From positions 2,233,880 to 2,297,879 of the forward strand of contig CP070674.1 in assembly GCA_020351995.1 (NCBI GenBank): a DNA stretch of 64,000 nucleotides, in the 5' to 3' direction. The stretch comes from Candidatus Zixiibacteriota bacterium (GTDB lineage: Bacteria > Zixibacteria > MSB-5A5 > GN15 > FEB-12). The stretch's first letter is position 1, and every line of letters begins with the position of its first letter. Shown here piece after piece: positions 1 to 9,939 of the stretch. The notes under the pieces are model-generated. The model was not told where the DNA came from and searched no databases. It saw nothing but the letters and a program-made list of their open reading frames with translations. The position numbers and the translations under genes are program-made.

Positions 1-1
1 G

Positions 2-3000
2 GATGGATGGTTTGACCGCGATGATTACGTGCTTTTCTTCGGTGAGGCTCAGGACAGATGGGTTTATAGCGCCGATGCCGCGCCGGAGTATATCGATAAT
101 CCGTATTGCGACCATAATGTTTACTGGCTGACAGTGTCAGGTGGCAGTGGCCTTAGAATGCAGTCGACGAACAGCATGACGCCGGGGACGTTTGTCGACA
201 CATACCGAAATTATGAGCATGTCGAGCAGGATAATCTTCTAAGAAAGCTGAATGTCGGTCGGGTCAGTGACTATTACAACTGGTACTGGACAGATCAGCA
301 GGCGCTTACATTCTGGGTACCGGTCAGCGGGTTAGTCCCCGATGATACGGCTAATGTCAGCATCTCGGCCAGGACCGGAGGCAGTTACGTCGACCTGTGG
401 GTGAATGGCGAACCGGCGATTAATAAGCTTTGCGGGTCCCGGAGCTGCACGTTTGGCACCACATCGCTTCTGGATGGATCTAACCAGGTCACTTTGGCTC
501 TGTACCCCGCGTACGAGGCACCACCCTATTTAAATTATTTTGAGGTGAACTACAGCCGCGAAAATCTCCCGGTGAATGATAAGCTGGATCTGACCCTGGG
601 AACCTCCTCCGAAATTCTCACAGTAGAAGTTGCCAACGAGTTTTCATCCGATCCGCTGGTGCTCGACGTGAGCAATCCACTGCAGCCGCGGATTGTTGAC
701 CCAATGGTGGTCAACACGGATTATATCGAGTTTAGTTCGGAGGGAGACCTGTCAGTGTATCGGCGTTATTATCTGACCCCCGAGAATTCTGCGGCTACCC
801 CGATTTCGGTTCGCCTGGCATCGCCGGTTGACTTGTACGCGATCTCACAGCAGGTGGATCTGATAGTTGTCACGCCCCGGGTCTTCATGTCATCGCTGGA
901 GCCTTATCTGGATTACCGTCGGGCCGGTGGGTACACGGTCGCAGTTGCGGCGGTAGAGGATATCATGGACAACTTCGCTTTTGGCATGTATGACCCGACG
1001 GCCATTCGCGACTTTCTGAAGTTCGCCTACGAGAACTATCCGTCGCCGGCACCCTCCGCGGTCCTCTTTGTGGGTGACGCTAATTACGACTATCTGGACA
1101 TTCTGGGCACCGGTACGCCTAATTATCTCCCCCCGCATATTTCATCTCTTGATTATTCGGCTTCCGACGATAACTATGTTTATTTCGGCTATTACGGGAT
1201 TCTTGACAGTGACACTTCGTACCTGGATGGCGACCGCGGATTTGACATGATTTGCTCTCGCTGGCCGGTAAGGTCTCAGCAGGAAATACAGGTTATAACC
1301 GACAAGATTGCGCGATATGAGTCGGCCTCCCAGTTCGGCATATGGCGTAACAAGATTACGCTGGTGGCCGATGATGAGCGAGCCGGAAGCTCATCGTCTC
1401 TGGAGACTATTCACGTCCTCGACACAGAGGAGCTCGAGAACGAGCACATTCCGGCTTTATTTACGCGAGACAAGATTTATCTCTGGGAGTATCCGTTCGT
1501 GGGCCGTGAGAAACCGGAAGTAAACGACGCTATCGTTCGAGCCATCAATGACGGATCCCTGATGGTTAACTATGTTGGCCACGGTAATCCCGATGTCTGG
1601 GCCCATGAGCATGTGCTGTGGCGCGGTGTGGACTTACCGCGTCTCAACAACAGGGAGCGGTTGCCACTGGTTTTTGTGGCATCGTGCGCGATCGGGTATT
1701 TTGACGACCCGTCGCGAGAGGGTATGGCTGAAGATTTCCTGACCCACTCGAATGGCGGAGCCGTCGGGATCATCGCGGCAACCCGCCTGGTTTACGCCAG
1801 CGCCAACGCTGATTTTAATCAGGAGACGTATGATAAGCTTCTTTATGCGGACTCGCTATCGATCTGCGAGGCGGTCTATGCGGCCAAGTTAGCGCGCCAG
1901 TACCTCGGCGGAGTTCCCTCGCCGATCACCAATGACCGCAAGTTCCTGTTCTTCGGCGAGCCCTTCGTGAGACTGGCCGTTCCGAGGCTGGATATCGAGG
2001 TTACCGCGACCCCAGACACCTTGCTGGCACTCGGCAAAACGGTGGTAGCTGGACGGGTGGTCGATGAAAATTTAGCCACTTACGCCCATGACGGCGTCTT
2101 ATATGTAGAAGTACTGGACTCGGAGAGAGATAAGGTGTATCGTGTCGTGAATTCTGATGGCAGCATTATGGCGGAAGTGGAATACGCCGTCACCGGACCT
2201 ACCATACACCGTGGGTCTGCCACCATAGATAACGGTGAGTTTAGTTTCGACTTCCTCGCGCCCCTGGATATAGGATACGGCGGGGATGGCGCCAGGATCT
2301 TGGTATACGCGCAGTTTGACAACATTGACGGCGCGGGGATTATCGATTCCATCGCGGTATCTGATTCGGTGGCCTCATCGGACGACGTTTTGGGTCCCAC
2401 GGTCGAAATCTCCTTCCTTGGCCGACAGAACTTCATCAGCGGTGACCCTATCGCGAAAGACGCACGAATGCGGGTGGTTGTATCAGATCCTTCCGGGGTA
2501 AACCTCACCGGCTCGATTGGGCACGGTATTACGATGGAAATAGACCGGCAATCTGAAAACACAGTGAATTTGACGCCTCTGTTCGAGTCATACCGGGATA
2601 ACTATACTACCGGTGAACTGGAGTATCAGTTCGAAGGCCTAACAGCCGGGAATCATCATTTCAAGATAAAGGCCTGGGACAACGCTAACAATTCGACCGC
2701 TTACGAGTTCGATGCTGAGGTACTTACCTCAGGGGGGCTGGCTATTCGGGAATTGCTGAATTATCCGAATCCCATGAAGGAATCGACCCGGTTTTCTTTC
2801 TACCTTACTCAGCCCACGGAAAAATTTTCCCTCGAATTGTGTACGTTGTCCGGCAGAAAGATAAAAAGCTTCTTTCGTTATGCTCTTGAACCGGGTTATC
2901 ATGACGATATAGAGTGGTATGGAACAGATGCCGATGGTAGCCGTGTGGCTACCGAAGTATATATCTATAAAGCAACGGCTTACCCTGCCGCCGGCGGGGA

Positions 3001-3040
3001 GAAAGTCGAATCCTTTGGAAAGTTGATATTAATCAATTAA
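2..3040 (+). CDS. porU: T9SS sortase PorU, C25 (gingipain-type) peptidase, 5' partial
   Basis: The frame is open from base 2, so the true start lies upstream; the first GTG in the window is at 29 and the residues before it (DGWFDRDDYVLFFGE) already match the PorU N-terminal region. The middle is a C25 peptidase domain. The likely catalytic dyad is His518 in NYVGHGNP and Cys553 in VASCAIG, counted from position 29. The C-terminus, from NYPNP onward, is a T9SS-type sorting domain, as in known PorU proteins. PorU is a cell-surface sortase that removes the C-terminal signal of T9SS cargo and attaches the cargo to lipopolysaccharide. The adjoining PorV-type barrel and sorting-domain protease support this role over a generic secreted C25 protease. 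The stop is 16 nt before the next gene. Confidence 0.82.
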   Translation, partial: DGWFDRDDYVLFFGEAQDRWVYSADAAPEYIDNPYCDHNVYWLTVSGGSGLRMQSTNSMTPGTFVDTYRNYEHVEQDNLLRKLNVGRVSDYYNWYWTDQQALTFWVPVSGLVPDDTANVSISARTGGSYVDLWVNGEPAINKLCGSRSCTFGTTSLLDGSNQVTLALYPAYEAPPYLNYFEVNYSRENLPVNDKLDLTLGTSSEILTVEVANEFSSDPLVLDVSNPLQPRIVDPMVVNTDYIEFSSEGDLSVYRRYYLTPENSAATPISVRLASPVDLYAISQQVDLIVVTPRVFMSSLEPYLDYRRAGGYTVAVAAVEDIMDNFAFGMYDPTAIRDFLKFAYENYPSPAPSAVLFVGDANYDYLDILGTGTPNYLPPHISSLDYSASDDNYVYFGYYGILDSDTSYLDGDRGFDMICSRWPVRSQQEIQVITDKIARYESASQFGIWRNKITLVADDERAGSSSSLETIHVLDTEELENEHIPALFTRDKIYLWEYPFVGREKPEVNDAIVRAINDGSLMVNYVGHGNPDVWAHEHVLWRGVDLPRLNNRERLPLVFVASCAIGYFDDPSREGMAEDFLTHSNGGAVGIIAATRLVYASANADFNQETYDKLLYADSLSICEAVYAAKLARQYLGGVPSPITNDRKFLFFGEPFVRLAVPRLDIEVTATPDTLLALGKTVVAGRVVDENLATYAHDGVLYVEVLDSERDKVYRVVNSDGSIMAEVEYAVTGPTIHRGSATIDNGEFSFDFLAPLDIGYGGDGARILVYAQFDNIDGAGIIDSIAVSDSVASSDDVLGPTVEISFLGRQNFISGDPIAKDARMRVVVSDPSGVNLTGSIGHGITMEIDRQSENTVNLTPLFESYRDNYTTGELEYQFEGLTAGNHHFKIKAWDNANNSTAYEFDAEVLTSGGLAIRELLNYPNPMKESTRFSFYLTQPTEKFSLELCTLSGRKIKSFFRYALEPGYHDDIEWYGTDADGSRVATEVYIYKATAYPAAGGEKVESFGKLILIN

Positions 3041-3056
3041 ATCTTGGAGAGATCGT

Positions 3057-5681
3057 ATGAAACCGACGAAATCGCTTGTCCCAATCCTGGTGTTCCTTGT
3101 CGTGGTGGCTCTGGCCGGCCAGTCTCATGCCGACATCTCGAATTCCGCCGCCCTTTATCTGCGAATCGCCCCGGGCGCCCGAGCCGCAGGTATGGGAGAA
3201 GCCTATGTGGCCATTGCGGATGACGCTACCTCCACTCACTGGAACCCCGCTGGACTGGGGGCTTACCCGTTATCGCCAGGCTGGTTACAGGCTTCGGTTC
3301 CGTCTGACCTGCAGCCACTCAGCGGCGCCGCGGCCTTGAAAACCCGGCGCGGCCACAATTACGCCGCATATGATATCTGGGCTATGACCGCAAAAGGGCT
3401 GGCCAGATTCGACAATAAAGACTGGTATACTTACGAAGAGTTCGGTACCAAGACCGACCAGACTCTCGAGGAAATTGTTTCCTCATATTTCAATCTCACC
3501 GATCCCGATCAGATTGCCGCTGTTGTCAAAGAAGTCGCGCGGTTCAACGCCGCACATTCGTACGGCTATCTTGACAGTCTGAGAACAAAGGTTATGAAGG
3601 CCGTGCCGGAAAGTTACAGCGGAATAGCCTCGCTCACCGGGGGATTCGATAGCTTGGTGGCCGGCTACGACCGTTGTCTGATCCTGTGGGAGCAGGTCGA
3701 CGAAGTCGAGGCCGTCTTTGAAGAGGGCATGACCGACGGTGACCTTAGTGAAAAGGAAATTGATCGGATAAACTTCGCCGTTGAGAAATCGCGGGCACGG
3801 TTTCTTCCCGAACAATTGTACATCGGTTATTCCGCGCTCATTGGCGACCAACTGCTGAGCGTTGCTTCCACTCGTGAGTTTCTCGTTGTGGCCGGGGAAG
3901 GTGGAATATACACCTTCAACGGCAAGCAGTGGCAAACCTATACCACCGCTAACGGTTTACCCTCGGGCAACATCACCGCGCTCGCCGGTAACGACCTTTA
4001 CGTATTCGTAGCGACGGATAAGGGTATTGTCTTTCTCGATGGCTACGAGATGACACTTGTCGGTGCTGAGGGCGAGTTGCCGGAAGGAAATGTTTCTTCG
4101 GTCGTAGCAGGAGAAGGCGAAGAGGTTTGGGCGGTTGTGAACAACGTTCTTTACCGCTTTAACGGTGAGGCCTGGTTGGATCACTTCGAATATCAAGTTG
4201 TGATTGATGACACTCCGGAAAAGATCGCCGAAAAACTGGTTATTTACGGTACCGAGGCCGAAAAAGACGCTTTTTTAAAAGCCATGATGAAACTAAACTC
4301 TCCTGGCGCACCTGATGCCGCGGCCGACTCGACGGCCGAAACCGAGCAACCGGGTCAGTTAGCTCTGGAACCGGGCAAGGTAATTAAGGCCCCGTTCACG
4401 GTGGGGTTCAAGGGTAATGTCGCCAAGATCTACATGACCGTCTCCGGTCGCCTCTGGGTTGGCACAAGTTATGGTATTATCTACCGTGACGGTGATGAGT
4501 GGGAACTTGCCGGCTACCGTGAATACACTGTTACCGCCGGAGACCGCCTCAGTGATATTGTTGCTCTACCGGGTACGAGTCCGGACCTGGATGTTGAAGG
4601 GTACAAAGCCGCTCTGATGGATATCAACGATCTGCAGGGTGAGCAACTCACACCCGGTCAGGTTATCAGGGTCTACAAGAATCCCACCGCGGCACCGGTC
4701 TATGATATGACCGAGCGGCGTGGCCATACCTTCTTCTCAACCAGTCTCGGCATGCTGGAGCACGACGGTACGGCGTGGGGTAGAGTTGATGTGCACGGAT
4801 TGGAGGATACCGAAATCCTGACCGTTCAGTCTCTGGATGATGAGTTGTGGTTTTCAGGAAAACGAAAAGTCGTCTACCGTGCCAACAGTAAGACCGATAT
4901 CTCGATGATGTATGTCAAGTGGCTGCCCGAGTTGGCCGACGACCTGTACTATGCTTTTGCCTCCCTCGCGACTCACGTGGAAGGATGGGGCACGTTTGGC
5001 GGTAACTTTACCTATATCTCATACGGGACAATAACCCGCACGGGTTCCTCACCGGACGACATCCAGGGGACATTTGATTCCTATGATTTCGCCCTTACCG
5101 GTTCCTGGGGAACGTCGGTAACAGACAAACTTAAGACCGGGGTATCGGCCAAGCTCTTGGTTTCACGACTTTCTCCTCAGGGGGCTGATCAGGAGCTCGG
5201 CGAGGGCTCGGCGACCGGCTTCGCGGTTGACGTCGGTTTGATCTATCAGTGGACACCTCGCCTGAACTTGGGTATGGCGATAACAAATCTTGGACCGGAT
5301 CTGGCTTACATCGATGCCAGCCAGGCTGATCCGCTGCCGCGAAACCTCGCCCTCGGATTCGCCTACAAACTTCTTCAGACTGATTACTATCATCTTCTGG
5401 TCACGGCTGAAGTGAATAAGTCACTGGTCGGTGTCGATGACGGGTTCAGCGAGGAATTGGAGCAGCTGGTTCTCAACGGCGGTGCCGAGTTCCTGTACAG
5501 TGATATACTCGCTCTCCGGGGTGGTTACGTTTACGATCAGGAAGGTGACGTGAAGATCGCAACCGTCGGTATCGGTCTGGGCCCGCTGGGAATATTCAAG
5601 TTCGATTTCGCTTATATACCGAGCCTTAACGACGTGGTGCTGGAGAATACCCTGCGTATCTCGCTGGCCATCCAGCCATGA
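3057..5681 (+). CDS. PorV/PorQ-type outer-membrane barrel with inserted propeller and LysM-like module
   Basis: A signal peptide (residues 1-25, ending GQSHA) is followed by the PorV family signature GARAAGMGEAYVAIADDA and WNPAGLG. Where the barrel should continue, about 500 residues intervene (roughly 105-608). They include a helical stretch, short beta-propeller repeats of the two-component-regulator type (QTYTTANGLPSGNITAL and similar), and two LysM-like units near residues 377-446 and 488-540 (YTVTAGDRLSDI ending LTPGQVIRV). The barrel resumes near 609 and runs to the end. In T9SS, PorV is an outer-membrane shuttle that carries cargo from the SprA translocon to PorU. A canonical PorV is about 400 residues, so 874 is very long. 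An AGGAG-type site precedes the ATG. Confidence 0.75.
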   Translation: MKPTKSLVPILVFLVVVALAGQSHADISNSAALYLRIAPGARAAGMGEAYVAIADDATSTHWNPAGLGAYPLSPGWLQASVPSDLQPLSGAAALKTRRGHNYAAYDIWAMTAKGLARFDNKDWYTYEEFGTKTDQTLEEIVSSYFNLTDPDQIAAVVKEVARFNAAHSYGYLDSLRTKVMKAVPESYSGIASLTGGFDSLVAGYDRCLILWEQVDEVEAVFEEGMTDGDLSEKEIDRINFAVEKSRARFLPEQLYIGYSALIGDQLLSVASTREFLVVAGEGGIYTFNGKQWQTYTTANGLPSGNITALAGNDLYVFVATDKGIVFLDGYEMTLVGAEGELPEGNVSSVVAGEGEEVWAVVNNVLYRFNGEAWLDHFEYQVVIDDTPEKIAEKLVIYGTEAEKDAFLKAMMKLNSPGAPDAAADSTAETEQPGQLALEPGKVIKAPFTVGFKGNVAKIYMTVSGRLWVGTSYGIIYRDGDEWELAGYREYTVTAGDRLSDIVALPGTSPDLDVEGYKAALMDINDLQGEQLTPGQVIRVYKNPTAAPVYDMTERRGHTFFSTSLGMLEHDGTAWGRVDVHGLEDTEILTVQSLDDELWFSGKRKVVYRANSKTDISMMYVKWLPELADDLYYAFASLATHVEGWGTFGGNFTYISYGTITRTGSSPDDIQGTFDSYDFALTGSWGTSVTDKLKTGVSAKLLVSRLSPQGADQELGEGSATGFAVDVGLIYQWTPRLNLGMAITNLGPDLAYIDASQADPLPRNLALGFAYKLLQTDYYHLLVTAEVNKSLVGVDDGFSEELEQLVLNGGAEFLYSDILALRGGYVYDQEGDVKIATVGIGLGPLGIFKFDFAYIPSLNDVVLENTLRISLAIQP

Positions 5682-5697
5682 GACAGGAGAGAGTCTA

Positions 5698-8600
5698 TTG
5701 GATAATAGGACTGTCCGTGGATTACGCAGCGTACTCATATTGATCTAGTTAACGGCGGCGGCCGCAACCGCCGCCGCCGACAAAAAGCTGATAATTAATG
5801 GTAAGCAACCGCTGGACTCCCCAGCCGGAGAAAATCCTGTCCGGCATCCCTGCCTGACGCCCTTTAGCTCTGACCGAATACTTTTACCGCTCGAAAGAGA
5901 GCATCCCTGGAGTCTGCCGAAGGCGGCCCTGGCCGCCGATTTTAGCGATACCATCAACGTGCTCGTATTGCGCTACAACTTCCGATACGAGGAAACTGAC
6001 AACCCCAACACCACTGGCCGCGGGCATATGAATCTTTACGTGCCGGTCGACGCTGCCGATACGGCCCTGTACCTCGATACCGCCGGTCATTTCATCGACC
6101 CGCCCCCTCATGATTCGCTTTATTTCGACGCCCACATGCGAGCCTTGAAGATCTACTGGGAGATCGTCTCTGACGGCAAAATAACCCTGACATGGGACAT
6201 ATATCCCTCGACGCCGGATTCTCTATACGAATTACCTGAGGAAATGGGTTATTACGGCAAGTGTGACCCTGCGCAGGTCCTCGACGGCATCGTGGACCTT
6301 TTCATAGATGCCGTCAAACTGGCCGATACCGCTAGCCCGGAAATACTTTTTTCTGATTACGAATCGATATTTATCATGCACGCCGGTTCCGGTCGTCAAA
6401 GTGATATTGGTTTTCCGCCCACCTGTGGTGACATTTTTACCGGTTTTATCAGGTTTGGCGACTCGGTCGGTGTCGACCATGACTCCAATTATGTCCGCAG
6501 CGCGCTGGTCGCACCCGAAACCGACAATCAGGACAATCGCCCCATGGCACTCAATGCTACTCTTGCCCACGAGTTCGGCCACCAGCTGGGTCTGGCTGAT
6601 CTTTATAGCACCTACAGCTTCATGAGCATGCTGGGTGATTTCGCCCTGATGGACAATAACGGGTTCGGAACCGGCATCGACTTCGGGTTCAGCGCCGGTA
6701 CCGTGCTCGGTGCCATACCGGTGTATCCGATGTGCTGGTCACGGGCATACTTGGGCTTTGTCGATGTTGTGGATTATCGCCAGGGCAGCGATATCCCTAT
6801 CGTGGCGGCGGAGATGATATCGGAAAGAATAAAAGTCGCCCGGATACCGATTACGGAGAATGAATACTACCTTATTGAGAACCGGATAATCGATCTTGAT
6901 GGCGAGCCCGTTGCGGCGAAGGCCGACAGCGCCCGGTCGGTGATCCTGGGTCCCACTGATACTGCCGGAGCGTACTTTAATCGTGAATACGATTTTCTCA
7001 TGCCGGGCTCCGGTATGCTCATATTTCACGTCGATGAGCGGGTCGCGGCGCTGGATTACAATTACGATGGTTACGACAACTTTCACGATAATCATCTCCA
7101 GTGGCCCTTCGATATATATGGAAATCCGGTTGACCGCTTTATCACCCTGGTAGAGGCCGATGGCATCGTGAACTTCGGTGGCGTTTACCGCTCGGGTTAC
7201 GGAAGTGAAGACGATATGTTCCGAGACGACCGGGGCGATGCTTTCACACCCAACACCAATCCTCCGGCCATAGACAACTCCGGAAATAACACTCATATAT
7301 ACATCACGGATATTACTCGTGCCTCGGAAACTGTTGGTGACAACACTGTGATGCGCGATACACTCATGTTCTTCGACGTCGAGACCGACCGGCTCGTCGA
7401 GGACTTCCCGGTTCGCGCCGGGTACCCGGCTCTCGGTATATCGCCGGTTGCGGACGATCTCGATGGTGACGGTAACCCCGAAATCATCATAGCTTCGGAT
7501 ACATTGCTGTCGGTGGTTACACCGGATGGCCAGAACTTCCTGCGCCAGTTCACCGGTTGTGAGAGCTGTCCAATTTATTTAGATACAGCTTTTGCGACGG
7601 TCAACTATGGCCAGCCGGACACGGTGCCTGCGTTCGCGATTACACCGAATACAATTACTGCCGGTCCCGTAGCTGGCGAATTCGCGCCCGGGGCGGAGGG
7701 GAAACTGGTTGTCGTTGGATATTCTGCGGAAAATGGCAGCGGCGGAGTGCAATTGTATGAGTTGCGCGATGATGACGAAGATGGTCTCGCCGATTTGGCC
7801 CATGGCGTCGATACCAGTTACTTCCTGACTGACGGGAAACCTATCGCGGCCGCGTTTGGAGATTGGCTGGCAATCGTAACGGACAGCGGACGGATCTATG
7901 TGAAAAAATCGTATTCCGACTTGACGGAATTTCGGAGGATTGAAGAGCCATACGTCTACGGGATGTGTCAACCCGGTGATTCCATTCCTGTGATTCTGAC
8001 AGGAGAGGGTCAATTCAGTTATCTTCGCTATAACACGGAGACGACAGCGGATCGATTGTACATTAGCGAGCTGTATACTTTGGGACCGGCCGCGATGGAT
8101 TATGATGCCGACGGTGATTGGGAAATCGTTGTCTGTCGGCCGGACGGTGGGATTCTGCTCGTTGAACTTGATCTTACGGCTCCTGCATACACCACGCTTG
8201 CTCAGAGAGATATGAAATTTGAATTCACGACCCGGCCGGTGGTGGGTGATGTGGACATGGACGGCCAACCTGACATCATCATCGGCGGAAGAAACGCTGT
8301 CTACGCCTTTAATCATGAGCTTACTCTGAAGACTTCGTTTCCCATAGAAGTAAACGATCGCTTCCCGAATGATCCGCTGACTGCCGCTCCGATTGTAGCC
8401 GATATCGAGGCCACCGGTCCACCCGAAATCGTCTTTCCCACCCTGACAGGCAACATCTATTCGTTTGGTCTTGAACCCTCTTACGGTTTTCCGCTGTCGG
8501 CCGGGGAGATGGCTTCAGGTTCGCCGGTATACCTGGTTGACACGGTCGGCGGTAAACTTGGTTATCTCGGGGCCGACGGGTGGTTCTACCTGTGGCATGT

Positions 8601-8991
8601 CGATGAAGATGATGACGCCGTGTTCTGGCCTATGTTTGGCGGTGATGTGGGGGCGACATTCGCTTTCGATAGCGGGAAACTTCCCGCTCTGAAAGAATAC
8701 GCTGCCCTCTTGCCGGAGCGGAGCTTTTATAATTACCCCAATCCCGTTGTTGACGGTGCTACCACGATCCGGTATTTTCTGGCTCAGGACGCGGTAAGTG
8801 TCACCCTGGACATTTATGACCTGTCCGGCAGGCAGGTGGGCAGTCTGTCGGGTCCGACCTCGGGCCGGGTCGACAACGAATTGGTGTGGGAATGCGAGGG
8901 AGTCACACCGGGAGTCTATCGGTGTGTAATTAATGCTGATTTCGGTGGAACAATTGAAACCGCATTCACTGATATCGCTATAATAAGATAG
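5698..8991 (+). CDS. Secreted M6-family metalloprotease with T9SS sorting domain; in-frame TAG in signal peptide
   Basis: The frame is continuously open from 5749 and coding-like, but it has no ATG there. Extended upstream it reaches a TTG at 5698 preceded by AGGAGAG, and encodes a typical signal peptide (basic MDNRTVRGLR, then SVLILI, stop, LTAAAATAAA, then mature DKK). The single TAG at 5746 interrupts it. Numbered from 5698, the zinc site is HEFGHQLGLADLY with His291, Glu292 and His295, as in immune inhibitor A-like M6 peptidases. FG-GAP-like repeats follow (DLDGDGNPEI, DYDADGDWEI, DVDMDGQPDI). From about residue 1012 (NYPNPVVDG) there is a C-terminal T9SS type A sorting domain. This is probable cargo for the PorU/PorV pair upstream. 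A GTG at 5959 is the first conventional start but would remove the export signal. Confidence 0.8.
5746..5748 (+). other. In-frame amber codon inside the M6 protease signal peptide
   Basis: The codons TTG ATC TAG TTA ACG read L-I-stop-L-T in the middle of the hydrophobic core, with the correct frame on both sides. One base change from TTG or TCG would create it. TAG ends many intact genes in this window (for example those ending at 8991, 11710, 23410 and 60959), so reassignment of TAG is not a good explanation. Confidence 0.75.
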
Positions 8992-9001
8992 GAGACTGTT
9001 C

Positions 9002-9931
9002 GTGCGGGGAAGTAGAATCTACGAAAATATACTCTGGCTATGTTGTCTGGCTATCCTGTTTGGCGGCAGTGCTGGTGCTTCTGCCGGCGAAGGGGCTTCC
9101 GTTTTTGACCAGGAGCAGATCCGCATCAGGTACAACATGGCCTCGGGACCATATCAGAAAAATCACACTTTCGCGCTGTCCGACGAATTTGCCAGTGATG
9201 AGGCGCCGGCTTTCGATGCTAAGAGGGGCTACAAATCGCCGGCCAAAGCATTCGTGCTGTCGCTGGTAGTTCCGGGTCTGGGCCAGTATTATTATGGCAG
9301 CCGGGTCAAACCGTTTGTATTTCTGGGGGCCGAGGTCGCTGCCTGGATTTTCCATGTCAAATATCATAACCAGGGAGACGATATCACCGCCGAATTCGAG
9401 GCCTTCAATCGAGCCCACTGGTCGCGTGACGACTACGAACAGAAATATCTCCTGTGGGTTTACGGTGTGACAGATGATGAGGACCTTCCGGTAGGCACCA
9501 GGGGCATTACTCATTACCTTCCCAACGAACTTACCCAGCAGTATTACGAAATGACCGGCAAATACGACCAGTTCGCGTGGGGCTGGGATGATGCCGAGAT
9601 GGACGGCAGAGATTTGGACAGCTACAGCGCCAGCGATCCGCCTGATACTGTAATAGGCGATGCCACTGCCCCGTACTCCGCCAATCGCCTGCATTACGAG
9701 GAAATGCGCAACGACGCCAACAACGCCTATGATAAAGCAACCCGTATGATTTATGTTTCCATGGTTAATCGTCTGATCAGTGCTTTTGAGGCTTTATTTG
9801 CAACGAAGAAGCACAACCGGGAAGTCAAGCGCGAAAACGATGAATTCAGCCGGTTCAAGGTGAGCGCTAAGCTAAAGTCTTATTACGCTAAGCGAGATAC
9901 ACCTTTTATAACCGTGACCTACAAGTTTTGA
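9002..9931 (+). CDS. DUF5683-like envelope protein, copy 1
   Basis: Function unknown. The GTG start sits 6 nt after AGGAGAC. An N-terminal hydrophobic segment (about residues 10-28, ending GASAG) looks like a signal peptide. At about 80-120 is the motif SPAKAFVLSLVVPGLGQYYY followed by a second hydrophobic stretch (FVFLGAEVAAWIF), typical of DUF5683 proteins common in Bacteroidetes and relatives. The rest is hydrophilic, with many acidic and aromatic residues and a final segment (PFITVTYKF) resembling a beta strand. It belongs to the porU operon and is followed 8 nt later by a paralogue. A structural or accessory role at the outer membrane is an inference from context only. Confidence 0.6.
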   Translation: MRGSRIYENILWLCCLAILFGGSAGASAGEGASVFDQEQIRIRYNMASGPYQKNHTFALSDEFASDEAPAFDAKRGYKSPAKAFVLSLVVPGLGQYYYGSRVKPFVFLGAEVAAWIFHVKYHNQGDDITAEFEAFNRAHWSRDDYEQKYLLWVYGVTDDEDLPVGTRGITHYLPNELTQQYYEMTGKYDQFAWGWDDAEMDGRDLDSYSASDPPDTVIGDATAPYSANRLHYEEMRNDANNAYDKATRMIYVSMVNRLISAFEALFATKKHNREVKRENDEFSRFKVSAKLKSYYAKRDTPFITVTYKF

Positions 9932-9939
9932 GTCGACCT

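Noticed and set aside
2080..2562. Long antisense open frames, for example opposite porU, M6 protease, recG and glnA
   Set aside because: They are mirror images of strongly coding genes, with no start signals or recognisable domains.
5678..5743. ATG at 5678 overlapping the PorV stop codon as the start of the M6 protease
   Set aside because: It encodes about 21 residues in a different frame and then stops; using it would need a frameshift in addition. The TTG at 5698 keeps the frame and has a better-spaced AGGAGAG.
5746..5748. Recoding of TAG as an amino acid in this organism
   Set aside because: At least ten intact genes in the window end in TAG, and no pyrrolysine genes are visible here.
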